From NCBI GenBank assembly GCA_963682175.1, contig OY821777.1:3799501-3863500 (forward strand): DNA of 64,000 bases. Reading direction: 5' to 3'. Below the pieces are notes generated by a model. The model made no database searches. It had not been told where the DNA came from and was given only the letters and a program-made list of their open reading frames with translations. Made by a program: the position numbers and the translations under genes. This document shows positions 1-10,200 of this stretch, piece by piece (the stretch's first letter is position 1; the number at the start of each line of letters is the position of its first letter). Origin of the DNA: Triglochin maritima (taxonomy: Eukaryota > Streptophyta > Magnoliopsida > Alismatales > Juncaginaceae).

Positions 1-408
1 TATGCTAGTAAAGGAGGCAGATTGGTTAGTTATTAACCACTTACTTTAGCTCGAGCTTGTAAAGAGCAAAAACTACTATAAAAAAAGTCTGAGTTGCATA
101 AGCTAGGGGAATCAACATAAGAAACAGCTCATAAGTTATGATCCTGCGGTATACTAAGAAAGATACTGAGAAATGGAGTTGGCTCAATTTTAGTTATAAA
201 AAAAAGATGACCAAGTTGCAAGTGTTGTATTAAAAATAATTATAGTAGGTTTGTTAGATATACTCTTGAGAATTTCATGGCAACACAAGCATTACAACAA
301 GATCATTTACTCATCTCGCTCATGAGAAGGAAACTTCAAACAAGTGTCAGAAATCACAACATAATGATGGAACAATACATGCCTAAAGCCACTACAAAAA
401 AAACATAC
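1..408 (-). other. RDR2 second intron (partial)
   Basis: This is AT-rich sequence directly after the donor site AG|GTATGT that ends RDR2 exon 2 on the minus strand (donor GT at 408-407). I looked for the next expected exon, which should encode the catalytic Asp-rich DLDGD loop, and found no such codons on the minus strand. The intron therefore runs off the left edge. No other gene is visible here. Confidence 0.7.
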
Positions 409-3400
409 CTTTCTCCCTTTTGAGGGAAAACAATGCAATCTACGAGGCCTGTTTCCTCTAGATCAGAATCATTTACAGCTTCAAGTACTCGAATATCACC
501 AGGATGGAGACATGGATTTTTTGTCACAATCACCTTTCCCGTTATAACAGCTGTTTTATCATCAACTTTTTCAAGGAAAACTTGATCTTCTTGTGATTCG
601 TACTTTGCCATTGTTACTCTGACATACACTTGTCCATAACTCAGGTTGCCTGTTTCATCGAGACATCCTAACAAGACTCGGCCTTTAGGAACAAATATGC
701 GACATTTACTTTTAACATCAGCCAAGTGATATTCACAGTAAGCTTTAAGTACCATCAGAAGGTATGGCTCTGAAATTGGTTCGTAGCCATGGGTCAACAT
801 CTTCAATGACGTTTTTGCGCCACCTCCAGCCATGCTATCCAAGAAACTCAAAGCAGCTTCTTTTTTTGTAAAAACTTCTTCTAAGATCCGTAATTGTTCT
901 TGTTGCAGTGCCTCAAAAGCTTCATCTGATACCCCAAGTGTAGATAATAAAGATATGATTTCACGATTTAAATAGCACGGCATGGATTTACTCCACTTGG
1001 TGATACAAAGCATTGTGTTATCAGAGTCAAACTTAAGCATGCTTGGACGAAGAGAAATTTTGCAAAAAGAAGAACGATCAACGGAAACAACTCCTTTATA
1101 GCCACCAAACCTTATCTGGAAAGCTGAAGGAGTCTCTTTCAACCCACAACGTTTGGCAACTTGAGTGGCAAAGGCAGCAGAAATAGTCCCTATACCATCA
1201 GAAAAGCAATACTTGATGCCATCGATTGTAACTTCAACATCCGGAATGATATGAAGATCTTGTGGGCAGACGTTGAATGTCTGCAAGGAAGAGCTAAACA
1301 ATTGACCCATTCTCGCAGCGCATTTGGATACGCTTCGAATTTTCTTGAAATTACCCATCCATTCTCTAATCTTTTCTGCAGTGAGGGACTCGGAAGAAGC
1401 GAACATCCAAATAGAATTTGACCGAAGTTGACTAGCAGAAAAGGCAAGGAATTCAAAGTGTTTTGAGCCAATTGACAATCCATCTTCAAGAATAGATAAT
1501 ATCCGAGTGTATATAGCAGTTCTATAAGATTGAGAAAATATGGAACCACCCATTTTGGTAGAGACTGCATCAGATGGAAGCTTACTCCAGTCTTCATCGA
1601 CAAAAGAAACTCTTAAGAAATCAGAAGCATGAGAAGCATGATGCATTACCACATAATTTGATGGTTCAATTTCAGGTCCCAACATGTAAACTCTTGACGG
1701 GGTAATAAGCATTCGGTGACAGCTCATCAAGTTCCCTGACAACATGCTTGCATTAGATTGTAGACATCCATTGGATTTTGCCCTCATATTCTCCACTTGC
1801 AACTTTATGAACCCCACAGGATCGTAACAAGTTGATGGGAACTTATGCATTTTCAGAAGAACTTTTTTAGCAATATCTGTTGATAAATAGCTTAGAGTTG
1901 TAAACAAATCATCATTGATTTGCCCAAAAGAGATTTTCTGCGAATGGACTAAGGAGTTCAATTGAAAAACTATTTCATAGGGTATTTCATAATTATGTGG
2001 ACAACTTATTATTGGAACTATTTTTGATGTAGAAAGAAATGGATCACGCAATGTTATATTTAAATCGCCGAGTTCTTCATAGAATGGCAACCCTCCTATT
2101 ATTTCTGAAGCAGATGTTCCCTTAGGAAGTTCCATGCAATAGTAAGATGACTGCCCAATTGAACATCCAGTGGAGAAATCCGTTGTGCGTATCCACGCAC
2201 ATTTAGTATCTTCTTTGCAAACAAAGAAACGCTGATGATCAGATCTGGAAGTAAACAAAGGTTCAGAAGTTGCAGGCTTCCTGCCATAGAGCCTTGGTGT
2301 ATATCTGAGCTGGAAAAAATCAACAACAATTTAATTCAAAACGTGGTTACAAATCATATCACAACAGAGAAATTGCACGACAATAGAATGTAAAGATAAT
2401 CAAAGGTTTTATATAATATAAATTGTTTTGTTTTGTTTTTTATTGGTATCAAAGGATTTATATATTACAAAAGAAACTTGATAAAGTATCCCTGCTTTAA
2501 TTTGATGGGTATGTTTTATGGAAGTAATATCTAAATAAAAACATATTTTAACTAAAAAAGTGCAAGGCATGGTGGTGCTCAAATCTACATTGTTGAAATG
2601 GTCCCCCTAAGATTTGACAAAGATATTCGTAAGTATTTCTGTTTCTAAAAATGTAAAAATGTAGTAGTAGGAAGAAACCAATGTCTTTCAACCCATCCAA
2701 GTGACTAAACCAAAACAAATAAAAAGTCTAACAACATAAAATAATGTGTATTTGCTTAACAAAATCTAATAAAGTTGAGATAAAGATCACACGCAAGTAC
2801 AAGCACCTAAGACTTCTACAATGTCGGACTTGGCAAATAAGTTCGTGTAGTTTGTTTGTTTGTTTGGATTTCAATACATGCTTAATTTGAATGCTTTTCA
2901 GGGATGATAGTTTTCTTTACTCATTCAAAGTTTGATTTTTGAAATGTCTTCAATTTCAAATATATAATGTAAACTGTGAATATGAAATTGTGAGTTACTG
3001 TTTGTAGGTTTTGTATTTGCCATTTTTTAGGTTGGATTTTAGATATATTTCTGATGGTATCATAATTCGCACATTCATAATTATTAATTTATTGTGGACC
3101 TTTGGTGTGACAAAAAACCATAATTGTTCGTTTTAATTGCTAGCACAATAAAGCTAAGCTCTTCATGTTTGCTATTGTGTTCGCATGCTCACTAGTTTCT
3201 TGAGTCAATTAACTTAGATACGGAGAAATATATCATAGAAGAAAATTCACTATCTAAGAATTACCAATTCAAGTTCAAGAGTTTAATGTAGAAATGCCAA
3301 AGGAAGGAGTCAAAGTGAAGCGACAATGTTTTTCCTATATTGATGGACTTACGATTTGAATCTATGACTTAGTGTGATGATGACTATCTGCCTAACTTGA

Positions 3401-4331
3401 GAGGAAGTTCGACAGTTCATGGAGTTCATTTTCCTTGAAAATTATCATACAACGATTTTAAAATGTGAAAAATTGCAGTTGACAAGTGTAAACTTTTTAT
3501 CATTATTTGGTGGTTGTACTGAGATATTTTGCACTGACTGCTTAATAATTTATTGTATTATTGTAGTTTACTTAACACTTGTGGTTTAAAGTGTTTAAGA
3601 AACAATAGCTCAATGCAACATCGAGATATTAAAATCACTTACGAAGGGAAAACAGTTAATTCCAGTAGTCAAACAACACAACACCTGATTCCGAGTGAAA
3701 AGCATTCAACTTCAATCAAATGTCATAAACAAAGAAACAATAATTACAACTAAAAGCAAAAAAAATAAAAAAATCAATGTGTCACCTTGAGAAGAATAGC
3801 ATCCTCTTCGACCCCAGTGAGCCAGCACCCAAAGCTAGCACAGATATCCCTCACCATAATCTCCATCTTATAACACACCTCCCCAACATCGACGAAGATT
3901 TCGATCTTCTTCCTCTCGAACATGAACTCGACCCTCGCGCCGACCCACGACTCCAACACCTCCATCTGCCCCTCCTTACTCAGGTACCCGACATAGACCA
4001 CGGCGCCGTTGATCCTCCTCCCTGGATCCACGGCTCTGGGTACGACGTCCTCGAAGGAGGGGGAGAGGTGGAGGCGGGCGCCGAGGAAGGGCGGGAGGAG
4101 GAAGGCGGAATGGAGGCGGAGGGCGTGTTCAGCGGCGTCGGGGGTTTCGAACTGGACGCGACCGAAGCCCTTCGACCGAAGGGTAGGGTGGGTGTGGGAG
4201 GAGATCTTGCAGGCGAAGGCGTGGCCAACGGTCGAGTCGAAGTAATCGAGGAGCTCCGAAGCGACGCCGGAGAGGGGGATTTGGGAGACGCGGAGAGTGG
4301 CCGTGCGACGCCGCTCGTCGGCGCCGGACAT
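409..4331 (-). CDS. RDR2: RNA-dependent RNA polymerase 2 (RDR2), 5' two exons only
   Basis: RDR2 copies Pol IV transcripts into double-stranded RNA for 24-nt siRNA production and RNA-directed DNA methylation in the nucleus. Exon 1 is 4331-3786 (ATG at 4331, MSGADERRR; 182 codons) and carries the N-terminal RRM-like region. It ends AAG|GTGACA. The intron is 2310-3785 and ends TTTTTTCCAG. Exon 2 is 2309-409 and continues in frame (ILLK joined to LRYTPRLY), then WIRTTDFS, FEFLAFSASQLR, YCFSDGIGTIS, QIRFGGYKGVV, NREIISLLSTLG, CLHPGDIRVLEAV and FPQKGER. It stops at donor AG|GTATGT, phase 2. About 816 residues are visible of a family length near 1130; the catalytic DLDGD loop is in an exon beyond the window. 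The match to RDR2 rather than RDR1 or RDR6 rests on GQVYVRVT, VTKNPCLHPGDIRVL and the IRTTDFS context, recalled from Arabidopsis RDR2. No stops or frameshifts are seen in either exon. Confidence 0.9.
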
Positions 4332-4700
4332 TGGTGACCGGGCGAGGGGTTACGGGGGCGTAACGTTTGGGAGGACCGGCGTTAACTTTTTTACTCGTTG
4401 CGAGTGGACTGTGGTTGCCTTTTTGGGACCTCCGACTTAAACCGTCACGAGGAGATGTTACAAATAGAAGTACGAATTTTTTTTGAAATATTAAAAATAG
4501 GAAAAAAATTCAAAATAATAAGTTAAAAAGAAAAAAAATGGAAAAATATGTCCGTGATAAACTTAATTGGCAAAGTATGCACCTTGAAAACGACACCTGT
4601 GGTGCCGTTTTCATTAAGTAAAAACGGCACTGTAGATGTCATTTTTAGCCTTAATGAAAACGGTATCACTGATGCCGTTTTCACTTGGGCAAATTTTTTC
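4332..4700. other. RDR2 upstream region with clustered inverted repeats
   Basis: The first 100 bases are the presumed RDR2 promoter and 5' UTR on the minus strand. At 4587-4690 there are hairpin-forming repeats built from AAAACGGCA(C/T)C and its complement: GTGCCGTTTT at 4602-4611 faces AAAACGGCAC at 4621-4630, and AAAACGGTATC at 4657-4667 faces GATGCCGTTTT at 4671-4681. This looks like a short transposon remnant; no coding gene is seen. Confidence 0.45.
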
Positions 4701-6035
4701 TTGGTTTCGAGATATCGTTTTCATCTAAGACATGTTGGTTCGCAACAGGTCGTTCAGGGTCTCGCTTCCGGAAAGAGGTCGACCGATTGTCACTTCCGGA
4801 CGACCGATTCCCTTGAGGAAAACGGTCGACCGAGTGGTCTCTTTCGGTCGACCATTTTTGCACAGGACAGAATTTCTGGTTCCCTTTTTGAATGCCAACT
4901 TTGTCCACGGAAACCCGTGTCCTCGCCTTGTGCGTGAGCCGGGAGGTGACGGTGGGCGCGTTCCGCGTGCCTGCCCAGGGACCGCCGTGTGGGAAAGTGT
5001 GGGTGTTCGGGACGCGTCACCTCCATGTATGGACCGTGACTAAGATGATGGATTGATTGGACTCATTGTAGTATAGCAGGCCTGATGGATCGCGGATCTC
5101 ATTGTATGATGTTTGTGCGGGCACGCAACTGGCGTTGGGTGAGGTGACTACCGGCCCTTGGGGCTACGGAGGTCGCTGCCCTACTTTTATAGCAGCGCGG
5201 TTGGTGTTTGCGGCTCGTGGAGCCTGATGACCTGACAGACTTCGGTCTGGACCTGTCCGATGTTGTGCCGGACGTTTGTGATGGACCACCGATGCTGTGT
5301 CGGTGATGACACCGAGGTTGTGCCGGCGATGATGATTGTTGGGCCGAGGCTGTTCCGGCTATGTTGATTCCTCGACTGGGCACCTATCGAGATGATGTTG
5401 TTATACCTACCGGGCGACGACCCCGTTGGTCCTCGTGGCTCCGACCACAGAGATTTGCAGATCTGTATTCTATCGGCCTGCAGGCGTGACAGAGGCTCTC
5501 TGCCGAACCCTTGAGTAGTGTAGCCGCGTGTGGGGGTGCGATGTCGCGTGCTGTAAGACTGCATGTGCCTGCAGTATGTCTCCTCGGGAGACCCGATGTT
5601 GACTGTCGGACTGATGTCCTGTTTCACCCTTCGGGGGAAATGTTTTCTTTTCTGTTGATGTCATGACATGCTACTAGTATGATAGGTTCATTGTGTAATG
5701 CACGCATATAGGTGAGTTGGCATACGGGGTTTCTTCTGGAAACTCAGGCATCATTGTTATATATTTTTCAGGACCACAGTAGGTCCAGTTGTGTGGTGAT
5801 CGGCGGGCGGGCGCATTTTTGGAGTCGGATCCTCTACTCGGACCACTGAGGTCGACATGATTACATTTATCTTCCCTTGTTGTTCTGTAGTAATCATGTA
5901 TCATTTTGACAAACTCTGATGTATTTTGGTGCACCGCTTTTATGTTTTACGAGAAGTAACAGTCCCGCATTTGATTATTGAGTTGATTGTCTTGATTATA
6001 AATTTTTAAATTTTCCGTTGTTTCGGGATGTTACA
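4700..6035 (-). mobile_element. LTR-like block, possibly Ty3/gypsy, incomplete
   Basis: This block is GC-rich compared with its surroundings. Its right edge at 6035, read on the minus strand, begins TGTAACATCCCGAAACAACG, a start typical of plant Ty3/gypsy LTRs. I could not find a matching TG...CA left edge or a target duplication (GAAGT follows at 6036), so the left limit is uncertain. It contains two pairs of the palindrome CGGTCGACCG near 4776-4854. No gag-pol coding is present, so it is a solo LTR or a truncated one. Confidence 0.45.
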
Positions 6036-6040
6036 GAAGT

Positions 6041-6172
6041 ATATCAGGGTATATTAGCCTAACCAGTTCATGATTATGATTTATGAGAATGAATCTTACT
6101 ACTTCTGGTCCTTGTTTGTTACTACAATGAGACTTAGTAAACCATCCTCCTGAAGCAAAATAAGCACAAGGA
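6041..6172. other. Short spacer between two LTR elements
   Basis: The sequence is AT-rich and separates the gypsy-like block from the copia insertion. Together with 12264 onward it is the original target locus of the copia element. No gene is seen. Confidence 0.4.
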
Positions 6173-6224
6173 AATAGTGTTGGAATTTGGTTTATAATTG
6201 TTAATACAGGAAAACAGGGAGAAA

Positions 6225-6729
6225 CGGTCGACCGGAACTTAAGTCACGGTCGACCGATTTACTCCAGGAGCCTGGAGGCTCGGAACAGATCGAGGAACGG
6301 TCGACCGGTTCGGGGAATTCGGTCGACCGAAAACGGCCAGTAGATTTGGAGCTCGGATCTTTTGAAGAACGGTCGACCGGTGTTGGACACGCGGTCGACC
6401 GAATTCGTCCAGTAGCTTTTCAGCAGTGAAGAATGGTCGACCGGTGTTGGACACGCGGTCGACCGAATTCGTCCAGTAGCTTTTCAGCAGTGAAGAACGG
6501 TCGACCGGTGTTGGACACGCGGTCGACCGAATTCGTCCAGTAGCTTTTCAGCAGTACAGAACGGTCGACCGGTGTTGGATACGCGGTCGACCGAAATTGT
6601 CCAGGAGCTTCGAGCGTTGTTCAGCAGCGCGGAACGGTCGACCGGCAATGGGCGAGCGGTCGACCGAACGATGGCAGTTACGCGAACTAACCGAAGTTCG
6701 GTCGACCGATGGGTCATTCCGGTCGACCG
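6225..6729. repeat. Array of eight paired CGGTCGACCG palindromes
   Basis: Site starts are (6225, 6247), (6298, 6320), (6370, 6392), (6434, 6456), (6498, 6520), (6562, 6584), (6635, 6657) and (6699, 6720). Every pair is 22 bp apart except the last, which is 21. Gaps between pairs are 32 or 40-41 bp, and pair-to-pair periods are 73, 72, 64, 64, 64, 73 and 64. The spacer sequences inside pairs differ (for example GAACTTAAGTCA, GTTCGGGGAATT, GTGTTGGACACG), while their 12-bp length is kept. Site 6434 has T for the first C. The array lies 54-558 bp upstream of the LTR TATA box. Confidence 0.95.
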
Positions 6730-6782
6730 TTTTCAGACAGTTATGCACGATCTGAACTTTTCTTTGTACGATTTTAGCCTAT

Positions 6783-6790
6783 TATAAATA
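6783..6790 (+). promoter_or_regulatory. TATA box of copia 5' LTR
   Basis: TATAAATA sits about two thirds into the LTR, just before a run of sequence conserved with the other LTR family. The equivalent box in the 3' LTR is at 11856-11863. Confidence 0.7.
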
Positions 6791-7187
6791 GGATTTTCGC
6801 CCTAATCTTGTAATATAACACACAAACTTTATTTCCTTGAGAGAGATTAGGCTAGAGAGAGATCTAGAGTGCTTTGGGAGACGCATTGCTTCCAAATCGT
6901 GTAATCTCGGAGACTTCTCTTGTTGGAGAAGAGCTTCAAGGAAAGAAAATCCGCAGGAGACCCCCCCAAGGACGTAGGCATCTTGCCGAACCTTGTAAAA
7001 TCGCTTGTGTCGTGGTTTGCTTCAGGTGTGTTGATTGATTGCTTGTTATTTCCATCTTAATTGTGTTTACTTGTTGCATTGAGATTGGGAGAGGGTCAGA
7101 AGTTATATTTCCGCATTCAATATTTGTTTTTCGTGGTGCGTGTAATCCGTGTCGAGTTAGTGCATCGTAGATCCCCCTCCCAACAGC

Positions 7188-7199
7188 TGGTATCAGAGC
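7188..7199 (+). other. Primer binding site (tRNA-iMet type)
   Basis: TGGTATCAGAGC starts three bases after the 5' LTR end. It is complementary to the 3' end of the initiator methionine tRNA, the usual primer of plant copia elements. Confidence 0.9.
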
Positions 7200-7215
7200 T
7201 TTGGTTGCACTTTCG

Positions 7216-10200
7216 ATGGCGGAAGAAGCGCGGAATTTTCGGGTGGAGAAATTCACCGGAAAAGGGAACTTCTCAACATGGCAACGGAGGGTTCGTGCGT
7301 TGATGTCTCAGACGGACGGGTTATTGCTGACGTTGGATGGAATTGAGAAGAAGCCGTCGAAGATGACCGACGAAAAGTGGGAGAGTCTGAATCTCCGGGC
7401 TATTGGAATCATCGAGTTGTGCCTCTCGGATGATTTGCTTTTCGAGGAATCGGCGAAGACCACGGCAGAATATTGGAAACTTCTGGAGGAGAGGTTCATG
7501 AAGAAGAACCTTAGCAACAAGTTAAATCTGAAGCGTCAGCTGTACATGCTTCGGATGAAGGAGAACACACCGTTCATTGAGCATCTCTCGGTGTTCAATA
7601 AGTTGATAGCTGATCTGACTCAGCTTGAGGACAAGATGGAGGATGTAGACAAGGCAATGTTGTTATTGACGTCGCTGCCGGACTCGTATGAGAACTTGGT
7701 GAATACGATCATATATGGCAAGGATTCGTTGGTGTTGAAGGAGGTCAAGGGCACGCTGATCTCCTACGATGCAAGGAGGAATTCTGGTAGTAGCTCTTTC
7801 GAGAAGGGTGAAGGATTGATCGCAGCACCGGAAAGGGGCAGGACAAGTAACAAAGGAAGAAGCAACGGAAGGGGCCGGTCCAAATCAAAGGGGAAATCCT
7901 TTGAATGTTTTTTCTGCAAGAAGGTTGGTCATATGAAGCGTGATTGTAGAGCCTTCAATGAGTCGCTGCAGAAAGGGAAAGACGGGTACAACTCCGCTAG
8001 CGTGGTGGAGGAAAAGAACGAAGTCGACGTTCTAACGGTTTGCGCTGCAGGTATTGACAAATCATCATCTGGATGGATTTTGGATACAAGAGCATCTTTT
8101 CACATGTGCCCGGATAAGGAGTGGTTCACATCCTATGAGCCACTGAAAGGAGGGATCGTTGTTATGGGTAACGATGCGCCGTGCACTACCGTCGGTATTG
8201 GTTCCGTACAGTTCAAGATGTTCGATGGGTGCATTCGAACGCTGACGGGTGTGCGTCACGTACCGGAGTTGAAGAAGAATCTGATTTCTCTAGGAGAACT
8301 TGATACTCTTGGGTGGAGATGGTCCGGCGGGGACGGAAAGATTAAGGTCACTCATGGGGCGATGACAGTGATAAAGGGAACCAAGGTGGGCAACTTGTAT
8401 TGGATGCTCGGGAATGCAGTAGCAGGAAAAGGTGCAGCAAATGTTGCACAAGACGAAGACAACACCGCACTTTGGCATATGAGGCTTGGTCATATGTCGG
8501 AAAAGGGTTTGTGTGAGCTACACAAACAAGGATTGCTGAAGGGTGTTAAGAGCTGCAAATTGGATTTTTGCAAGTATTGTGTCTTCGGTAAACAGCACAG
8601 GATTCGGTTCAAGACGGCTATCCACAAGACGAAAGAAATTCTGGAGTATGTGCACTCAGACGTCTGGGGACCGGCTCAGGTTCGGTCAAAGGGTGGAGCA
8701 GAATATTTCGTCACATTCATAGACGACTTCTCAAGGAAGGTATGGGTTTATTTTCTGAAAAATAAATTTGAAGTCTTTGATAAGCTTAAAGCATGGAAGG
8801 CCAAAGTAGAGAAAAGTACAGGAAAATTTGTTAAGTACTTAAGGACAGATAACGGAGGTGAGTACACCTCAAGGGAGTTTGCAAGTTTCTGTGAGAAAGA
8901 AGGCGTCACGAGGCATTTCACTACACCGCGGAGTCCGGAACAAAACGGCGTAGCTGAAAGGATGAACAGGACACTATGTGAACGGGCAAGGAGCATGAGG
9001 CTTCATGCAAATCTGTCGAAGGACTTTTGGGCGGAAGCGGTAGATCTTGCATGTTACTTAGTAAATATCTCACCGTCATCGGCACTTGAATTAAAGACGC
9101 CTCAGGAAGTGTGGACGGGTGAGCTATTTGATTACTCGAGGCTTAGGATATTTGGATGCAAAGCCTATGCGTTGGTCGATGAGACACAACGGTCGAAGCT
9201 GGATTCGAAATCAAAGGAGTGTATATTCTTTGGTTACGATAGGGCAGTGAAAGGATATAAGCTTTGGGATCCGGTGAGCAAGAAGGTACTCCTACGGAGT
9301 AATGTGGTCTTTGATGAGACAAGTTTGCTCAAGGGCCTAGAGGAGAAAGAGCAGCAAGAGGTTCCCATGCAGGATGACGAAATTGAAGTTGGGGTCACGA
9401 CTTCAAGGGAAGAATCGAATCAAGAAGTTCAGCAAGAAACAATTGACTCACAAGTAGAGGAGGAAGCTGAGCAAAAGAGTATTGCTCAAGGAAGACAGAG
9501 GAGGATCACAAAGGCACCGGTGAGGTATGGTCACGATGATGCTAGTATTGCGTTTGCACTTGTTACCGAATGTGGGGACCCTTGCACATTCGAAGAAGCT
9601 ATTGAGCAAGAGGACAGGAACAAGTGGATGGTGGCCATGACCGAAGAGATGGAGTCTCTTCATAAGAATCAAACTTGGGAGTTAACGGAGCTTCCCAAGG
9701 GAAAGCGCGCGATTGGGTGCAAGTGGATCTTCAGGAAGAAAGAAGGGTCATCTCCTATGGAGGAGATAAAGTATAAAGCAAGGTTAGTGGCAAAAGGATA
9801 TGCTCAGAAGGAAGGGGTCGATTACAACGAGATCTTCTCACCCGTTGTAAAGCATACCTCTATTAGAGTGTTGCTAGCTATGGTAGCTATGGACAACATG
9901 GAGTTAGAGCAAATGGACGTGAAGACAGCTTTTCTTCACGGGCACATAGAGGAAGAAATCTATATGAAGCAGCCGGATGGGTTCATCACACGAGGCAAGG
10001 AAGGACAAGTATGCAAGCTGAAGAAGTCTCTCTATGGACTTAAGCAATCGCCGAGGCAGTGGTACAAAAGGTTCGATTTATTTATGATTAATAATGGTTT
10101 TGTACGTTGCGATTATGATAGTTGTGTATACTTGCGGAGTCTTGGAGACGGCACACACGTGTTCTTGCTTTTGTATGTGGATGACATGTTGATCGCGGCT

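Larger units (their letters stand above)
6178..7185 (+). repeat. 5' LTR of copia element
   Basis: The LTR has a long U3 holding eight pairs of CGGTCGACCG (6225-6729), including a tandem 64-bp unit repeated about four times between roughly 6365 and 6625. A TATA box, TATAAATA, lies at 6783-6790, followed by a short R/U5 that resembles the equivalent part of the solo LTRs at 19557 and 55403. Confidence 0.95.

Noticed and set aside
3777..4337. Long open frame on the plus strand opposite RDR2 exon 1
   Set aside because: It is the antisense shadow of a GC-rich coding exon; the minus strand frame matches RDR2 and splices correctly.
4453..4472. Left edge of the gypsy-like LTR at ATGTTACAAATAGAAGT
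   Set aside because: It resembles the right-edge text, but no TG start follows GAAGT, so it cannot be a proper LTR boundary as it stands.
6365..6625. CRISPR-like regular repeat in the copia LTR
   Set aside because: The 64-bp units are contiguous tandem repeats in a plant LTR with no unique spacers or cas genes.
6239..6748. Overlapping open frames with repeating GRP and RSTV-like peptide text across the LTR arrays
   Set aside because: They arise from the repeated CGGTCGACCG unit read in several frames, recur in both LTRs and lack any independent start or domain.
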